Position numbers and translations under genes: made by a program
Shown here: positions 7,857-14,970 of the stretch, piece after piece
How positions within the stretch are numbered: the stretch's first letter is position 1
Layout: each line of letters starts with the position of its first letter
Source of the DNA: Acetatifactor sp.
GTDB lineage: Bacteria > Bacillota > Clostridia > Lachnospirales > Lachnospiraceae
DNA length: 51,989 nucleotides
NCBI GenBank assembly: GCA_016290775.1
Contig: JAEEVF010000006.1
Coordinates: 1 to 51,989, forward strand
Reading direction: 5' to 3'
The notes under the pieces: model-generated
Told to the model about the DNA's origin: nothing
Seen by the model: only the letters and a program-made list of their open reading frames with translations
Database searches by the model: none

Positions 7857-9040
7857 GTAAGATAGATGATTTAATTGCGGAATTATGCCCAGATGGGGTG
7901 GAATACAAAACGCTTGGAGATATTGCAACAATATCGAGAGGTGGGAATCTTCAGAAAAAAGACTTTCGTGAGGAGGGCTTTCCTTGCATTCACTATGGGC
8001 AGATATATACGAAGTTTGGCCTTTTTACAGATCAAGCAATTTCATTTATTGATACGGAAGTTGCCGAAAAACAGAAAAAAGCTGTACCGGGCGATATTAT
8101 TATGGCAGTTACGAGTGAAAATGTTGAAGATGTATGTAAATGCGTTGCTTGGCTAGGAACTTCTAATGTAGCGGTAAGCGGTCATACTGCCATAGTTCAT
8201 CATAATCAGGATGCAAAGTACCTCACATATTATTTTCACTCTTCGCATTTTTTTTCACAGAAAGTCAAGCTGGCTCATGGGACGAAAGTAATTGAGGTGA
8301 CGCCAGATAAATTGAACGGAGTGAAAGTCCCTGTACCTCCGCTGGAGGTACAACGCGAAATCGTCCGCGTGCTGGACAATTTCACGTTCCTTTCAGCGGA
8401 GCTTTCAGCGGAGCTTCAAGCTCGCAAGAAGCAGTATGAATACTATAGAAATGAATTATTGACATTTAAGACGGATATTAAGAAAATGTGCCTCTCCGAT
8501 GTTGCAAATGTATTTAGAGGGGAATACATTACCCAGAAAGGGACTAAAACTGGCGATATCCCGGTTATCTTGGGAGGACAGGAGCCAGCTTATTATATTG
8601 ACAAGGCGAATCACGAAGGCGAAATCATTGTAATAGCTCGAAGCGGTGCGTCGGCAGGTTTTGTGTCATATTGGAATCAACCGATATTTGTAACAGATGG
8701 TTTTGGATACGAGGCAAAAAAAGAACATGCCATTCCCAAATACTTATATTACGCATTGAAGAATAAAGAAACAGAGCTAAATGGTATGAAGCGCGGAGCA
8801 GGAGTTCCCCATGTTAGTGGTGAATTGCTAGGAAAAGTTGAATTACCGATGCCTTCGATCGATGTTCAAAAAAGAGTGGTTCAAGTCCTTGAGAATTTTG
8901 ACGCTATATGCAACGACCTTAATATCGGTCTACCAGCAGAGATGGAGGCTCGTCAAAAACAATATGAATATTATCGCGATGCCCTCTTGACATTTGCAGA
9001 GTCTGGAAAGATAATCCCTAGACAGACAGACAGAGCATAA
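7853..9040 (+). CDS. hsdS: Type I restriction-modification specificity subunit
   Basis: 395 residues with the usual two halves. Target-recognition domain 1 is about residues 18-165, then conserved region 1 (RKKQYEYYRNELLTF); target-recognition domain 2 is about 213-355, then conserved region 2 (RQKQYEYYRDALLTF). Each domain selects half of a bipartite site; the conserved helices set the spacing and bind HsdM. The start ATG overlaps the previous stop. The last codons run through a short tetranucleotide repeat (9020-9034) and stop just before a third recognition cassette in another frame. Domain 1 and that third cassette are clear paralogues. Confidence 0.95.
   Translation: MSKIDDLIAELCPDGVEYKTLGDIATISRGGNLQKKDFREEGFPCIHYGQIYTKFGLFTDQAISFIDTEVAEKQKKAVPGDIIMAVTSENVEDVCKCVAWLGTSNVAVSGHTAIVHHNQDAKYLTYYFHSSHFFSQKVKLAHGTKVIEVTPDKLNGVKVPVPPLEVQREIVRVLDNFTFLSAELSAELQARKKQYEYYRNELLTFKTDIKKMCLSDVANVFRGEYITQKGTKTGDIPVILGGQEPAYYIDKANHEGEIIVIARSGASAGFVSYWNQPIFVTDGFGYEAKKEHAIPKYLYYALKNKETELNGMKRGAGVPHVSGELLGKVELPMPSIDVQKRVVQVLENFDAICNDLNIGLPAEMEARQKQYEYYRDALLTFAESGKIIPRQTDRA
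9020..9034. repeat. AGAC tetranucleotide repeat at the hsdS 3' end
   Basis: 3.75 copies of AGAC at the junction between hsdS and the third recognition cassette. Worked out by hand: adding one four-base unit, or losing two, removes the stop at 9038 and joins hsdS to the downstream frame (...RQTDRQSIIRLIQ...). This gives a possible phase switch, though the tract is short. Confidence 0.6.
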
Positions 9041-9669
9041 TTAGGCTCATTCAGTATGTTTTTGGTTATGCGAATGTTCAGCTGCGCGATATTGCCACGG
9101 TAACACGCGGTGGAAATTTTCAAAAGAAAGACTTCGTAGAAGAAGGATTCCCTTGTATTCACTATGGTCAGATGTATACGCATTTCGGTATTTATGCCGA
9201 CGAGGTTATCAAATATATAGGTGAGGATGAATATAAGAAATCGAAACATGCTGTAAAGAATGATATCGTTATGGCTGTGACAAGCGAGAATGTCGAAGAT
9301 GTGTGCGCTTGCACGGCATGGTTGGGTGAAGACGATATTGCCGTAAGCGGTCATACTGCTATTATTCACCATGATCAGAATGCAAAGTATCTAAGCTATT
9401 ATTTTCATACAGACCATTTCTTTGCTCAAAAGAAGAAACTTGCTCATGGAACAAAGGTTATAGAGGTTACACCGGACAAATTGCTTGATATCGAGATTTC
9501 TTTACCAAGTAAAGTTAAACAGAACGAGATAGTTGCAGTACTGGACAAATTTGACTCTCTGAATGAGAGTATGTCGGAGGGTATTCCTGCAGAGATAGAA
9601 GCCCGCCAGAAACAATATGAGTATTATCGCGATAAACTGTTATCTTTCAAAGAAAAGAGGAAAACATGA
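9022..9669 (+). pseudogene. hsdS: Third HsdS target-recognition cassette, no start of its own
   Basis: An open frame from 9022 encodes about 215 residues: a complete recognition domain (RDIATVTRGGNFQKKDF through KVIEVTPDKL) and a conserved region (RQKQYEYYRDKLLSF). It matches domain 1 of hsdS at about two thirds of positions by eye, with identical blocks such as IMAVTSENVEDVC and AHGTKVIEVTPDKL (V for I in the first). The first in-frame ATG (9172) lies inside the domain, and no binding site is seen, so it is either a silent cassette, a donor for gene conversion into domain 1, or an extension fused to hsdS after a frame change in the AGAC tract. Its stop overlaps the next gene. Confidence 0.8.
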
Positions 9670-10010
9670 AATTTATTTTTGACTTGCTAGTATCCCCTTT
9701 TGGACTGCCGATAAACCCCGTACAAGAGTATATCCTTCTAGCGATTGTTGGAGGAATTGCTTTTTTGCTGGCATATCGCTTGGCTGGTAGATTTGGGATG
9801 GATTCACGCGAAAGAAAAGTATTACATTGGACTTTCCGATTCATAATATTTATTGCGTTATGGGTGATAATTCGTGTGTTTATTTGGTTGTATAAAAACC
9901 CGTTCTATGCGGCAATTGTTTTTGGATGTGTTATTCTATCTGCAATAGGAGTAGTTATTGTTTTGTTTATAAGAAAACATAAGCAAAAAAACAGTAAAGA
10001 TTCTGAATGA
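9666..10010 (+). CDS. Small membrane protein in the type I operon
   Basis: 114 residues, ATGA overlap with the preceding frame, so translation of that cassette (or of an hsdS fusion) may be coupled to it. Three hydrophobic segments are visible: about 20-40 (EYILLAIVGGIAFLLAYRL), 56-75 and 81-102, then a basic tail (RKHKQKNSKDSE). No known family is recognised. Its place between hsdS and hsdR is unusual for a pure restriction operon; it may link the system to the membrane or act as a separate effector. Confidence 0.75.
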   Translation: MKFIFDLLVSPFGLPINPVQEYILLAIVGGIAFLLAYRLAGRFGMDSRERKVLHWTFRFIIFIALWVIIRVFIWLYKNPFYAAIVFGCVILSAIGVVIVLFIRKHKQKNSKDSE

Positions 10011-10028
10011 TGAAGGGAGGTTCGTGCC

Positions 10029-13000
10029 ATGCCCTATTTCAATATAGTTGCTGAGACGAATGAAAATACTGTTGTTACGGAATACACGCCGGTACCGGTT
10101 CGTTCCGAGAGTTACCAGAGCGAAGCGGCACTTGAAAAGGAATTCATCAGAATGCTTGGGGAGCAGGGATATGAGTATTTGAATATCCATGCAGAGGCTG
10201 ACCTTGTCTTAAACCTTAGGAAGCAGCTTGAAAAGCTGAACGGCTATTCCTTTACTGATGATGAGTGGAAACGCTTTTTCTCGGATTCTATAGCAAATGC
10301 CAACGAAGGCATTGCCGAAAAGACCAGAAAGATCCAGGAGGATTATGTACAGGTATTAAAGCGTGATAACGGCGAGAGCAAGAACATCAAGCTGATTGAT
10401 AAGGGTAACGTTCACAACAACTCCGTTCAGGTGATCAACCAATATATTATTGGCATGGAAGCGGGCGCAAAGCATGATAACCGTTATGACGTGACAATCC
10501 TTGTAAACGGTCTTCCGTTAGTTCATGTTGAGCTGAAACGCCGCGGAGTGGCTATCAGGGAGGCTTTTAACCAGATCAATCGCTATCAGCGTGACAGTTT
10601 TTGGGCTGGATCTGGCCTGTATGAATATGTGCAGATATTTGTGATTTCCAATGGAACGAACACCAAGTATTACTCTAACAGCACGAGATTTAACCATATT
10701 AAGGATGCGAAGGCCGCTCAGTCCGCCAAGAAGGAGAAGACCAGCAACTCTTTCGAATTCACGTCATTTTGGGCAGACGGTAATAATCGTGTCATCCCTG
10801 ACATCATTGATTTTACCAGGACATTCTTCTCGAAACATACAATTCTAAACATACTGACCAAGTATTGCGTGTTCACTTCGGAGAACATGCTTATGGTCAT
10901 GCGCCCCTATCAGATCGCTGCGACCGAGCGTATCCTCAACCGTATTGAAATAGCAAATAACTATAAGAAATATGGATCCGTTGCAGGTGGCGGATATATT
11001 TGGCATACGACGGGATCCGGGAAGACCCTTACTTCATTCAAAACCGCAAGGCTGGCATCCTCATTGCCTTACATAGACAAGGTACTTTTTGTGGTAGACA
11101 GAAAAGACCTGGACTACCAGACCATGAAGGAATATGACCGTTTTGAAAAAGGAGCGGCCAATAGCAATACTTCTACTGCAATCCTGAAGAAACAGCTGGA
11201 GAATGACAATTGCAAGATCATTATCACGACTATTCAGAAATTATCGACGTTTGTCAGTAAGAATCCTGGGCATGAGGCATTTACGAAACATGTTGTGATT
11301 ATATTTGACGAATGCCACAGAAGTCAATTTGGTGACATGCATGCAGCGATCGTAAAAAACTTCAAGAAATACCATCTTTTTGGGTTTACGGGTACCCCTA
11401 TTTTTGCAGTCAATGCAGGCGCAAGAAAGAATCCACAGTTTTTCACCACGGCGCAATCCTTCGGTGATCAGCTTCACACATATACTATTGTTGATGCTAT
11501 TAATGATAAAAATGTGCTTCCATTCCGCGTTGATTACATTAAGACCATGGACATGGAAGAGGACATCACGGATGAACAGGTTTGGGACATTGATCGTGAA
11601 AGAACCTATATGGCTCAGGAGAGAATCTCTCTCGTAACAAAGTATATTTTGGATCATTTTGATCAGAAGACATATAGGGGTAACAGAACCTATACGTTCA
11701 ATGCGCTGACAAACATTTCTGAGGTGGCAAAGGCTGAACGCGGCAAGGTGGAAGAAATCAAGCGTAAGCAGCGGATTTCCGGTTTCAATTCCATTTTTGC
11801 GGTGGCATCCGTGGATATGGCAAAGCTTTATTATGACGAGTTCAGGAAGCAGATGCAGGCGGATCCGTCGAAGGCGTTAAGAATTGCTACGATATACAGT
11901 TATGGTGCCAATGAAGAAGAGGCAGACGGGATCCTTGACGAGGAGAATTCTGAGGATACATCCGCTCTTGATACAAATTCACGAGATTTTCTTGAAAAGG
12001 TGATTAAGGACTATAATGAGACCTTCCATACAAATTACGATACATCCAGTGATAGATTCCAGAACTATTACAAGGACGTTTCGCTTCGCATGAAGAACAA
12101 GGAACTGGATCTTCTGATCGTCGTAAACATGTTCCTTACCGGTTTCGACGCGACGACGCTGAATACTCTGTGGGTCGACAAGAACCTAAAGATGCACGGT
12201 CTGATCCAGGCATTTTCAAGAACAAACCGCATATTGAATTCCATAAAGACATTTGGCAATATCGTTTGCTTCAGAAATCTGCAGAAACGCGTCGATAGCG
12301 CAATATCGCTGTTTGGCGATAAGGATGCGTCTGGCATCGTTCTGATGCAGAGTTTTAGGGATTATTACTATGGATATGTCGACATGGAAGGAAAGTCCAA
12401 ACCGGGTTATGTAGACCTCGTAAATGACCTTAAGGTCCGGTTCCCGCTTGGAGAACCGCGGATCACGGGAGAGCAAAACCAAAAGGATTTTATATCACTT
12501 TTTGGAGCAATCCTCCGGCTCAGAAATATCTTATGTTCCTTTGACGAATTTGAAGAATTGGAATTATTTTCTGAGCGCGATCTGCAGGATTATCTCGGCA
12601 GATACCAAGACCTTCGTGATGAATGGCAGAACAGAAAGCCTTCAGGAGATAAGGTTGACATCACGGATGATGTTGTATTCGAAATCGAACTGATTAAGCA
12701 GATTGAGATTAACATTGACTACATTCTTCTTTTGGTGAAGAAATATCACGATACGCACTGCCAGGACAAGGAAGTACTAGTGACAATCAAGAAGGCCATT
12801 GATGCCTCACCTGAGCTGAGAAGCAAAAAGGCACTTATTGAAACATTCATAGCTGGTATAAATGATGTTGATGACATCATGGATGCATGGCATGAGTATG
12901 TCGCTAAGCAGAAGGAAGAGGAATTGCGGAAGATCATAGAAGAAGAGCACCTTAAAGAGAAAGAGACACGGCAGTTTGTGGACTATTCCTTCAGAGTTGG

Positions 13001-13169
13001 AGGCATGAAGACCACCGGAACGGACATAGACATTCTGATGCCGCCAATATCTCGCTTCGGTGCTGGCAATCGCGCAGAAAAGAAGAAAAAACTCATTGAC
13101 CGATTGCTGGCGTACTTTGAGAGGTTCTTTGGAATCGGTTCGATAGAAGCTGATGAAGAAGTTTTGTAA
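10029..13169 (+). CDS. hsdR: Type I restriction enzyme subunit R
   Basis: 1046 residues, ATG after GGGAGG. The N-terminal nuclease domain has D154 (NRYDVTIL) and E168-L-K170 (VHVELKRRG). The SF2 translocase follows with Walker A HTTGSGKT (K332), Walker B/motif II D427-E-C-H430, a second RecA-like domain with LLIVVNMFLTGFDA and SRTNRI, and a helical C-terminal part that docks on HsdM/HsdS. It translocates DNA and cuts unmodified DNA at a distance. Full length for the family, with no break. Spaced 18 bases from the membrane protein gene. It ends one base before the first repeat array of the non-coding region. Confidence 0.95.
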   Translation: MPYFNIVAETNENTVVTEYTPVPVRSESYQSEAALEKEFIRMLGEQGYEYLNIHAEADLVLNLRKQLEKLNGYSFTDDEWKRFFSDSIANANEGIAEKTRKIQEDYVQVLKRDNGESKNIKLIDKGNVHNNSVQVINQYIIGMEAGAKHDNRYDVTILVNGLPLVHVELKRRGVAIREAFNQINRYQRDSFWAGSGLYEYVQIFVISNGTNTKYYSNSTRFNHIKDAKAAQSAKKEKTSNSFEFTSFWADGNNRVIPDIIDFTRTFFSKHTILNILTKYCVFTSENMLMVMRPYQIAATERILNRIEIANNYKKYGSVAGGGYIWHTTGSGKTLTSFKTARLASSLPYIDKVLFVVDRKDLDYQTMKEYDRFEKGAANSNTSTAILKKQLENDNCKIIITTIQKLSTFVSKNPGHEAFTKHVVIIFDECHRSQFGDMHAAIVKNFKKYHLFGFTGTPIFAVNAGARKNPQFFTTAQSFGDQLHTYTIVDAINDKNVLPFRVDYIKTMDMEEDITDEQVWDIDRERTYMAQERISLVTKYILDHFDQKTYRGNRTYTFNALTNISEVAKAERGKVEEIKRKQRISGFNSIFAVASVDMAKLYYDEFRKQMQADPSKALRIATIYSYGANEEEADGILDEENSEDTSALDTNSRDFLEKVIKDYNETFHTNYDTSSDRFQNYYKDVSLRMKNKELDLLIVVNMFLTGFDATTLNTLWVDKNLKMHGLIQAFSRTNRILNSIKTFGNIVCFRNLQKRVDSAISLFGDKDASGIVLMQSFRDYYYGYVDMEGKSKPGYVDLVNDLKVRFPLGEPRITGEQNQKDFISLFGAILRLRNILCSFDEFEELELFSERDLQDYLGRYQDLRDEWQNRKPSGDKVDITDDVVFEIELIKQIEINIDYILLLVKKYHDTHCQDKEVLVTIKKAIDASPELRSKKALIETFIAGINDVDDIMDAWHEYVAKQKEEELRKIIEEEHLKEKETRQFVDYSFRVGGMKTTGTDIDILMPPISRFGAGNRAEKKKKLIDRLLAYFERFFGIGSIEADEEVL

Positions 13170-13170
13170 G

Positions 13171-13240
13171 GTCACAACTTGTCACAAAAAGTCACGGATT
13201 GTCACGAAATGTCACGAAATGTCACGAAATGTCACGGACT
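13171..13240. repeat. Array A: seven GTCAC repeats with exact 10-base period
   Basis: GTCAC begins at 13171, 13181, 13191, 13201, 13211, 13221 and 13231, with a partial GTC at 13241. Three central units are identical (GTCACGAAAT). The array starts one base after the hsdR stop and ends just before a promoter-like sequence. The helical-turn spacing suggests a row of protein-binding sites on one DNA face. Confidence 0.9.
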
Positions 13241-13245
13241 GTCTA

Positions 13246-13274
13246 TTTTCTTTTTTGTAGCGCTGTGATATGAT
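13246..13274 (+). promoter_or_regulatory. Promoter P1 behind array A
   Basis: TTTTCT, 17-base spacer, TATGAT (13269-13274), with TGA directly before the -10 (extended -10). The weak -35 box and adjacent repeat array suggest activator dependence. The same GTGATATnnT core recurs at P2 and P3. Confidence 0.5.
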
Positions 13275-13280
13275 TAAGAA

Positions 13281-13360
13281 TAGGAAATAACATTTTTACT
13301 TTTTAGTAACTGGTGAGGGAACAACGCATGCGGAGAATTCCGAGTGGTTGTTCCTTTTCT
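13281..13360 (+). ncRNA. Candidate small RNA 1 (about 80 nt)
   Basis: Predicted from P1 to a hairpin with stem GGAACAAC (13318-13325) and GTTGTTCC (13347-13354) followed by TTTTCTT. Loop sequence ATGCGGAGAATTCC (13328-13341) is repeated in candidate RNA 2. A second small hairpin (TTACT/AGTAA, about 13296-13309) lies upstream. No open frame with a binding site is present. Existence as a transcript is inferred. Confidence 0.45.
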
Positions 13361-13371
13361 TGATCATAAAG

Positions 13372-13400
13372 TTACCATGCGCTTACCATAAAGATACCAT
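13372..13400. repeat. Array C: three TACCAT repeats with 11-base period
   Basis: TTACCAT at 13372 and 13383 and ATACCAT at 13394; the first and third are followed by GCG. The array ends 7 bases before the -35 box of P2, the same arrangement as arrays A and B. Confidence 0.7.
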
Positions 13401-13407
13401 GCGTGTA

Positions 13408-13436
13408 TTGAGTTGTTTTTTTGAATGTGATATTCT
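13408..13436 (+). promoter_or_regulatory. Promoter P2 behind array C
   Basis: TTGAGT, 17-base spacer, TATTCT (13431-13436), again with GTGA before the -10 box. It faces the third repeat block; no hairpin of the RNA 1/RNA 2 type follows before P3, so its transcript may run to the hairpin at 13644-13681. Confidence 0.45.
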
Positions 13437-13492
13437 TAAAATGTGCAAAGCGAATGTAAGGAAAAGACATTGTTATGATTATAGTGGAGGGA

Positions 13493-13570
13493 GTACAGAG
13501 GCTCACAAAGTGTGTACAAAGGCTCACAAATTACCTATGAATTACCTACAAATTACCTACGAATTACCTA
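13493..13570. repeat. Array B: two 21-base repeats then four TTACCTA repeats
   Basis: GTACAnAGGCTCACAAA occurs at 13493 and 13514 (21-base period). It runs into TTACCTA at 13531, 13542, 13553 and 13564 (exact 11-base period, three preceded by AA). The array ends 9 bases before the -35 box of P3. TTACCTA differs from the TTACCAT of array C, so the recognised sequences are related but not the same. Confidence 0.85.
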
Positions 13571-13579
13571 TCGTTTCAC

Positions 13580-13608
13580 TTTTCTAACAAAACAAAACGT
13601 GATATTAT
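13580..13608 (+). promoter_or_regulatory. Promoter P3 behind array B
   Basis: TTTTCT, 17-base spacer, TATTAT (13603-13608) preceded by GTGA. The -35 hexamer, spacer length and -10 context are the same as in P1, although the sequences between differ. Confidence 0.5.
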
Positions 13609-13614
13609 TAGAAT

Positions 13615-13688
13615 GGAAAAAGAGAATACTATGAAATGATTAAGGAACAATGAATGCGGAGAATTCCAAAGTTGTTGTTCCTTTTTTA
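13615..13688 (+). ncRNA. Candidate small RNA 2 (about 74 nt)
   Basis: Predicted from P3 to a hairpin with GGAACAA (13644-13650) and TTGTTCC (13675-13681) followed by TTTTTTATTT. The loop again holds ATGCGGAGAATTCC (13654-13667), as in candidate RNA 1. The 5' parts of the two RNAs are only loosely similar. It could equally be a leader of the MobC gene that ends in a terminator. Confidence 0.45.
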
Positions 13689-13711
13689 TTTGCTAATTTT
13701 CCAGAAATCCG

Positions 13712-13753
13712 AAAGGCACTTGGTCGCTCCCTTCACGGCCGGGTGCCTTTTTG
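13712..13753 (+). terminator. Extended hairpin: terminator or possible transfer origin
   Basis: AAAGGCAC (13712-13719) pairs with GTGCCTTT (13743-13750); inside, GGTCG (13722-13726) can pair with CGGCC (13736-13740) around the loop CTCCCTTCA. A T-rich stretch follows, so it would work as a terminator. It also lies 57 bases before a MobC-like gene, where a transfer origin would be expected. The sequence alone does not decide. Confidence 0.5.
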
Positions 13754-13809
13754 CGTTCCTGGGAATTTGAGAGGGGATTGAAAAATCAAATGCGAAAGGA
13801 GGTGCGAAA

Positions 13810-14190
13810 ATGCGAGAGTATACGGAGACACTTATTTTCCGGATAAGGCCAAAACATAAAGAAATGATCCGAGACAGAATGCGGGAATTGGGAGTGTCGA
13901 ACATGTCGGCGTACATTCGAAAAATGATGTTAAACGGTCCGATCATTCTGCTGGATTTGTCCGAGCTTTGTGCAGTTATTGACATATTAAAAGTTCTTGC
14001 GGATCACGTAAATGAATTCACAAAGCGGGCTAACGCGACGGGAAGAATCTATCCTGAAGACATCCAAGAAATAAAGGATGGACAAAAAAAGATTTTGAAG
14101 ATTTTGGCGAAATTGAATGCTGACTTGGAGAGAGTTAACAGGATATCCGACGAAATTTTCAAGTATTCAGCGTCGCTCTATGACGCGTAG
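13810..14190 (+). CDS. MobC-like ribbon-helix-helix mobilization protein
   Basis: 126 residues, ATG with AGGAGGTG upstream. The N-terminal YTETLIFRIRPKHKEMIRDRMRELGVSNMSAYIRKMML has the strand-helix-helix pattern of ribbon-helix-helix DNA-binding proteins, and LADHVNEFTKRANATG then EIKDGQKKILK match the relaxosome accessory family MobC. MobC proteins bind the transfer origin and help a relaxase nick it. No relaxase gene is present in the island, so if functional this protein would work with a relaxase supplied by another element, or has been kept as a regulator of the nearby repeats. Confidence 0.75.
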   Translation: MREYTETLIFRIRPKHKEMIRDRMRELGVSNMSAYIRKMMLNGPIILLDLSELCAVIDILKVLADHVNEFTKRANATGRIYPEDIQEIKDGQKKILKILAKLNADLERVNRISDEIFKYSASLYDA

Positions 14191-14343
14191 CTCAGTCTTC
14201 AAAGAGGAGACTGTTCAGAGGGTTTGGGAGGCATTCCCAACAAGCAAATGGCGTGCCATTTTCGTATCGGTATATACCGAGACACTGCTTGCGAATTTGT
14301 GAAAGGCTCCCAGAAGGGAAAAACGAAGAAAGGAAAAAAACTA

Positions 14344-14970
14344 ATGAAAACAGATTTATTTCAGATGGTAAAGGAGAATGTGTCGCCTCTTCAGGCGGCA
14401 CATTTTTATGGCCTAAGGGTAAACAGGAACGGGATGGCATGCTGCCCTTTTCACAATGACCGCCATCCGAGCATGAAGCTAGATGCAAAAAATGGCGGAG
14501 GATTTCATTGCTTTGGTTGTCAGGAAGGGGGTGACGTGATTACGCTTGTGGCCAGGTTGTTTGGGAGCAGTAACTATGATGCCGCGAAGAGAATAGCTGA
14601 CGACTTTGGCCTTTCCGTTCCAAGAGAGAATTCGTTTGAATCAGAAGAAACGGAAGCCCAAAGATTGCAAAGGGAGAGGCTGACACACGGAATCCGCAAG
14701 AGGGAATTGTGCAAAAATCTTTTGGCGCATCTTTCTGATTTGAGGAAAGTAAAGTATCAGACTGAGTCGGAAGCAATGAAGGCGATGGAGAAAAATGAGG
14801 CATACTCATGGGTCATTGGGCGGCTTGATCAGGTGGAGGACTATTATGATTATCTGCTTGATGCACCGGAGGCAGATCTTAAGGAAAACATTGGAGAAAT
14901 CGAAAGGAGGCTGAGTGAGAGTGTCAGGGAATTTGACGAAATCCGTGGAAGAAGTGAAAGGGCTTCTTGA
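14344..14970 (+). CDS. CHC2 zinc-finger primase-like protein
   Basis: 208 residues. The ATG at 14344 (AAAGGAA upstream) is preferred to a longer frame from 14224. Residues about 25-75 contain CCPFHNDRHPSMKLD then FHCFGCQEGGDVITLV, the CHC2 zinc finger of bacterial DnaG-type primases (Cys, His, Cys, Cys ligands). No TOPRIM catalytic domain follows; the rest is helical and charged. Such zinc-finger-only proteins are common beside VapE-type ATPases in integrative elements and probably help start element replication. Its 3' end overlaps the VapE gene by 56 bases. Confidence 0.85.
   Translation: MKTDLFQMVKENVSPLQAAHFYGLRVNRNGMACCPFHNDRHPSMKLDAKNGGGFHCFGCQEGGDVITLVARLFGSSNYDAAKRIADDFGLSVPRENSFESEETEAQRLQRERLTHGIRKRELCKNLLAHLSDLRKVKYQTESEAMKAMEKNEAYSWVIGRLDQVEDYYDYLLDAPEADLKENIGEIERRLSESVREFDEIRGRSERAS

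Noticed and set aside
13171..13570. CRISPR array
   Set aside because: The units are 5-8 bases at 10-11-base period with no unique spacers, and no cas genes are present.
13348..13587. Open frame across arrays C and B (79 codons)
   Set aside because: No ribosome binding site; its tail (NYLQITYELPI) is simply the translation of the 11-base repeat.
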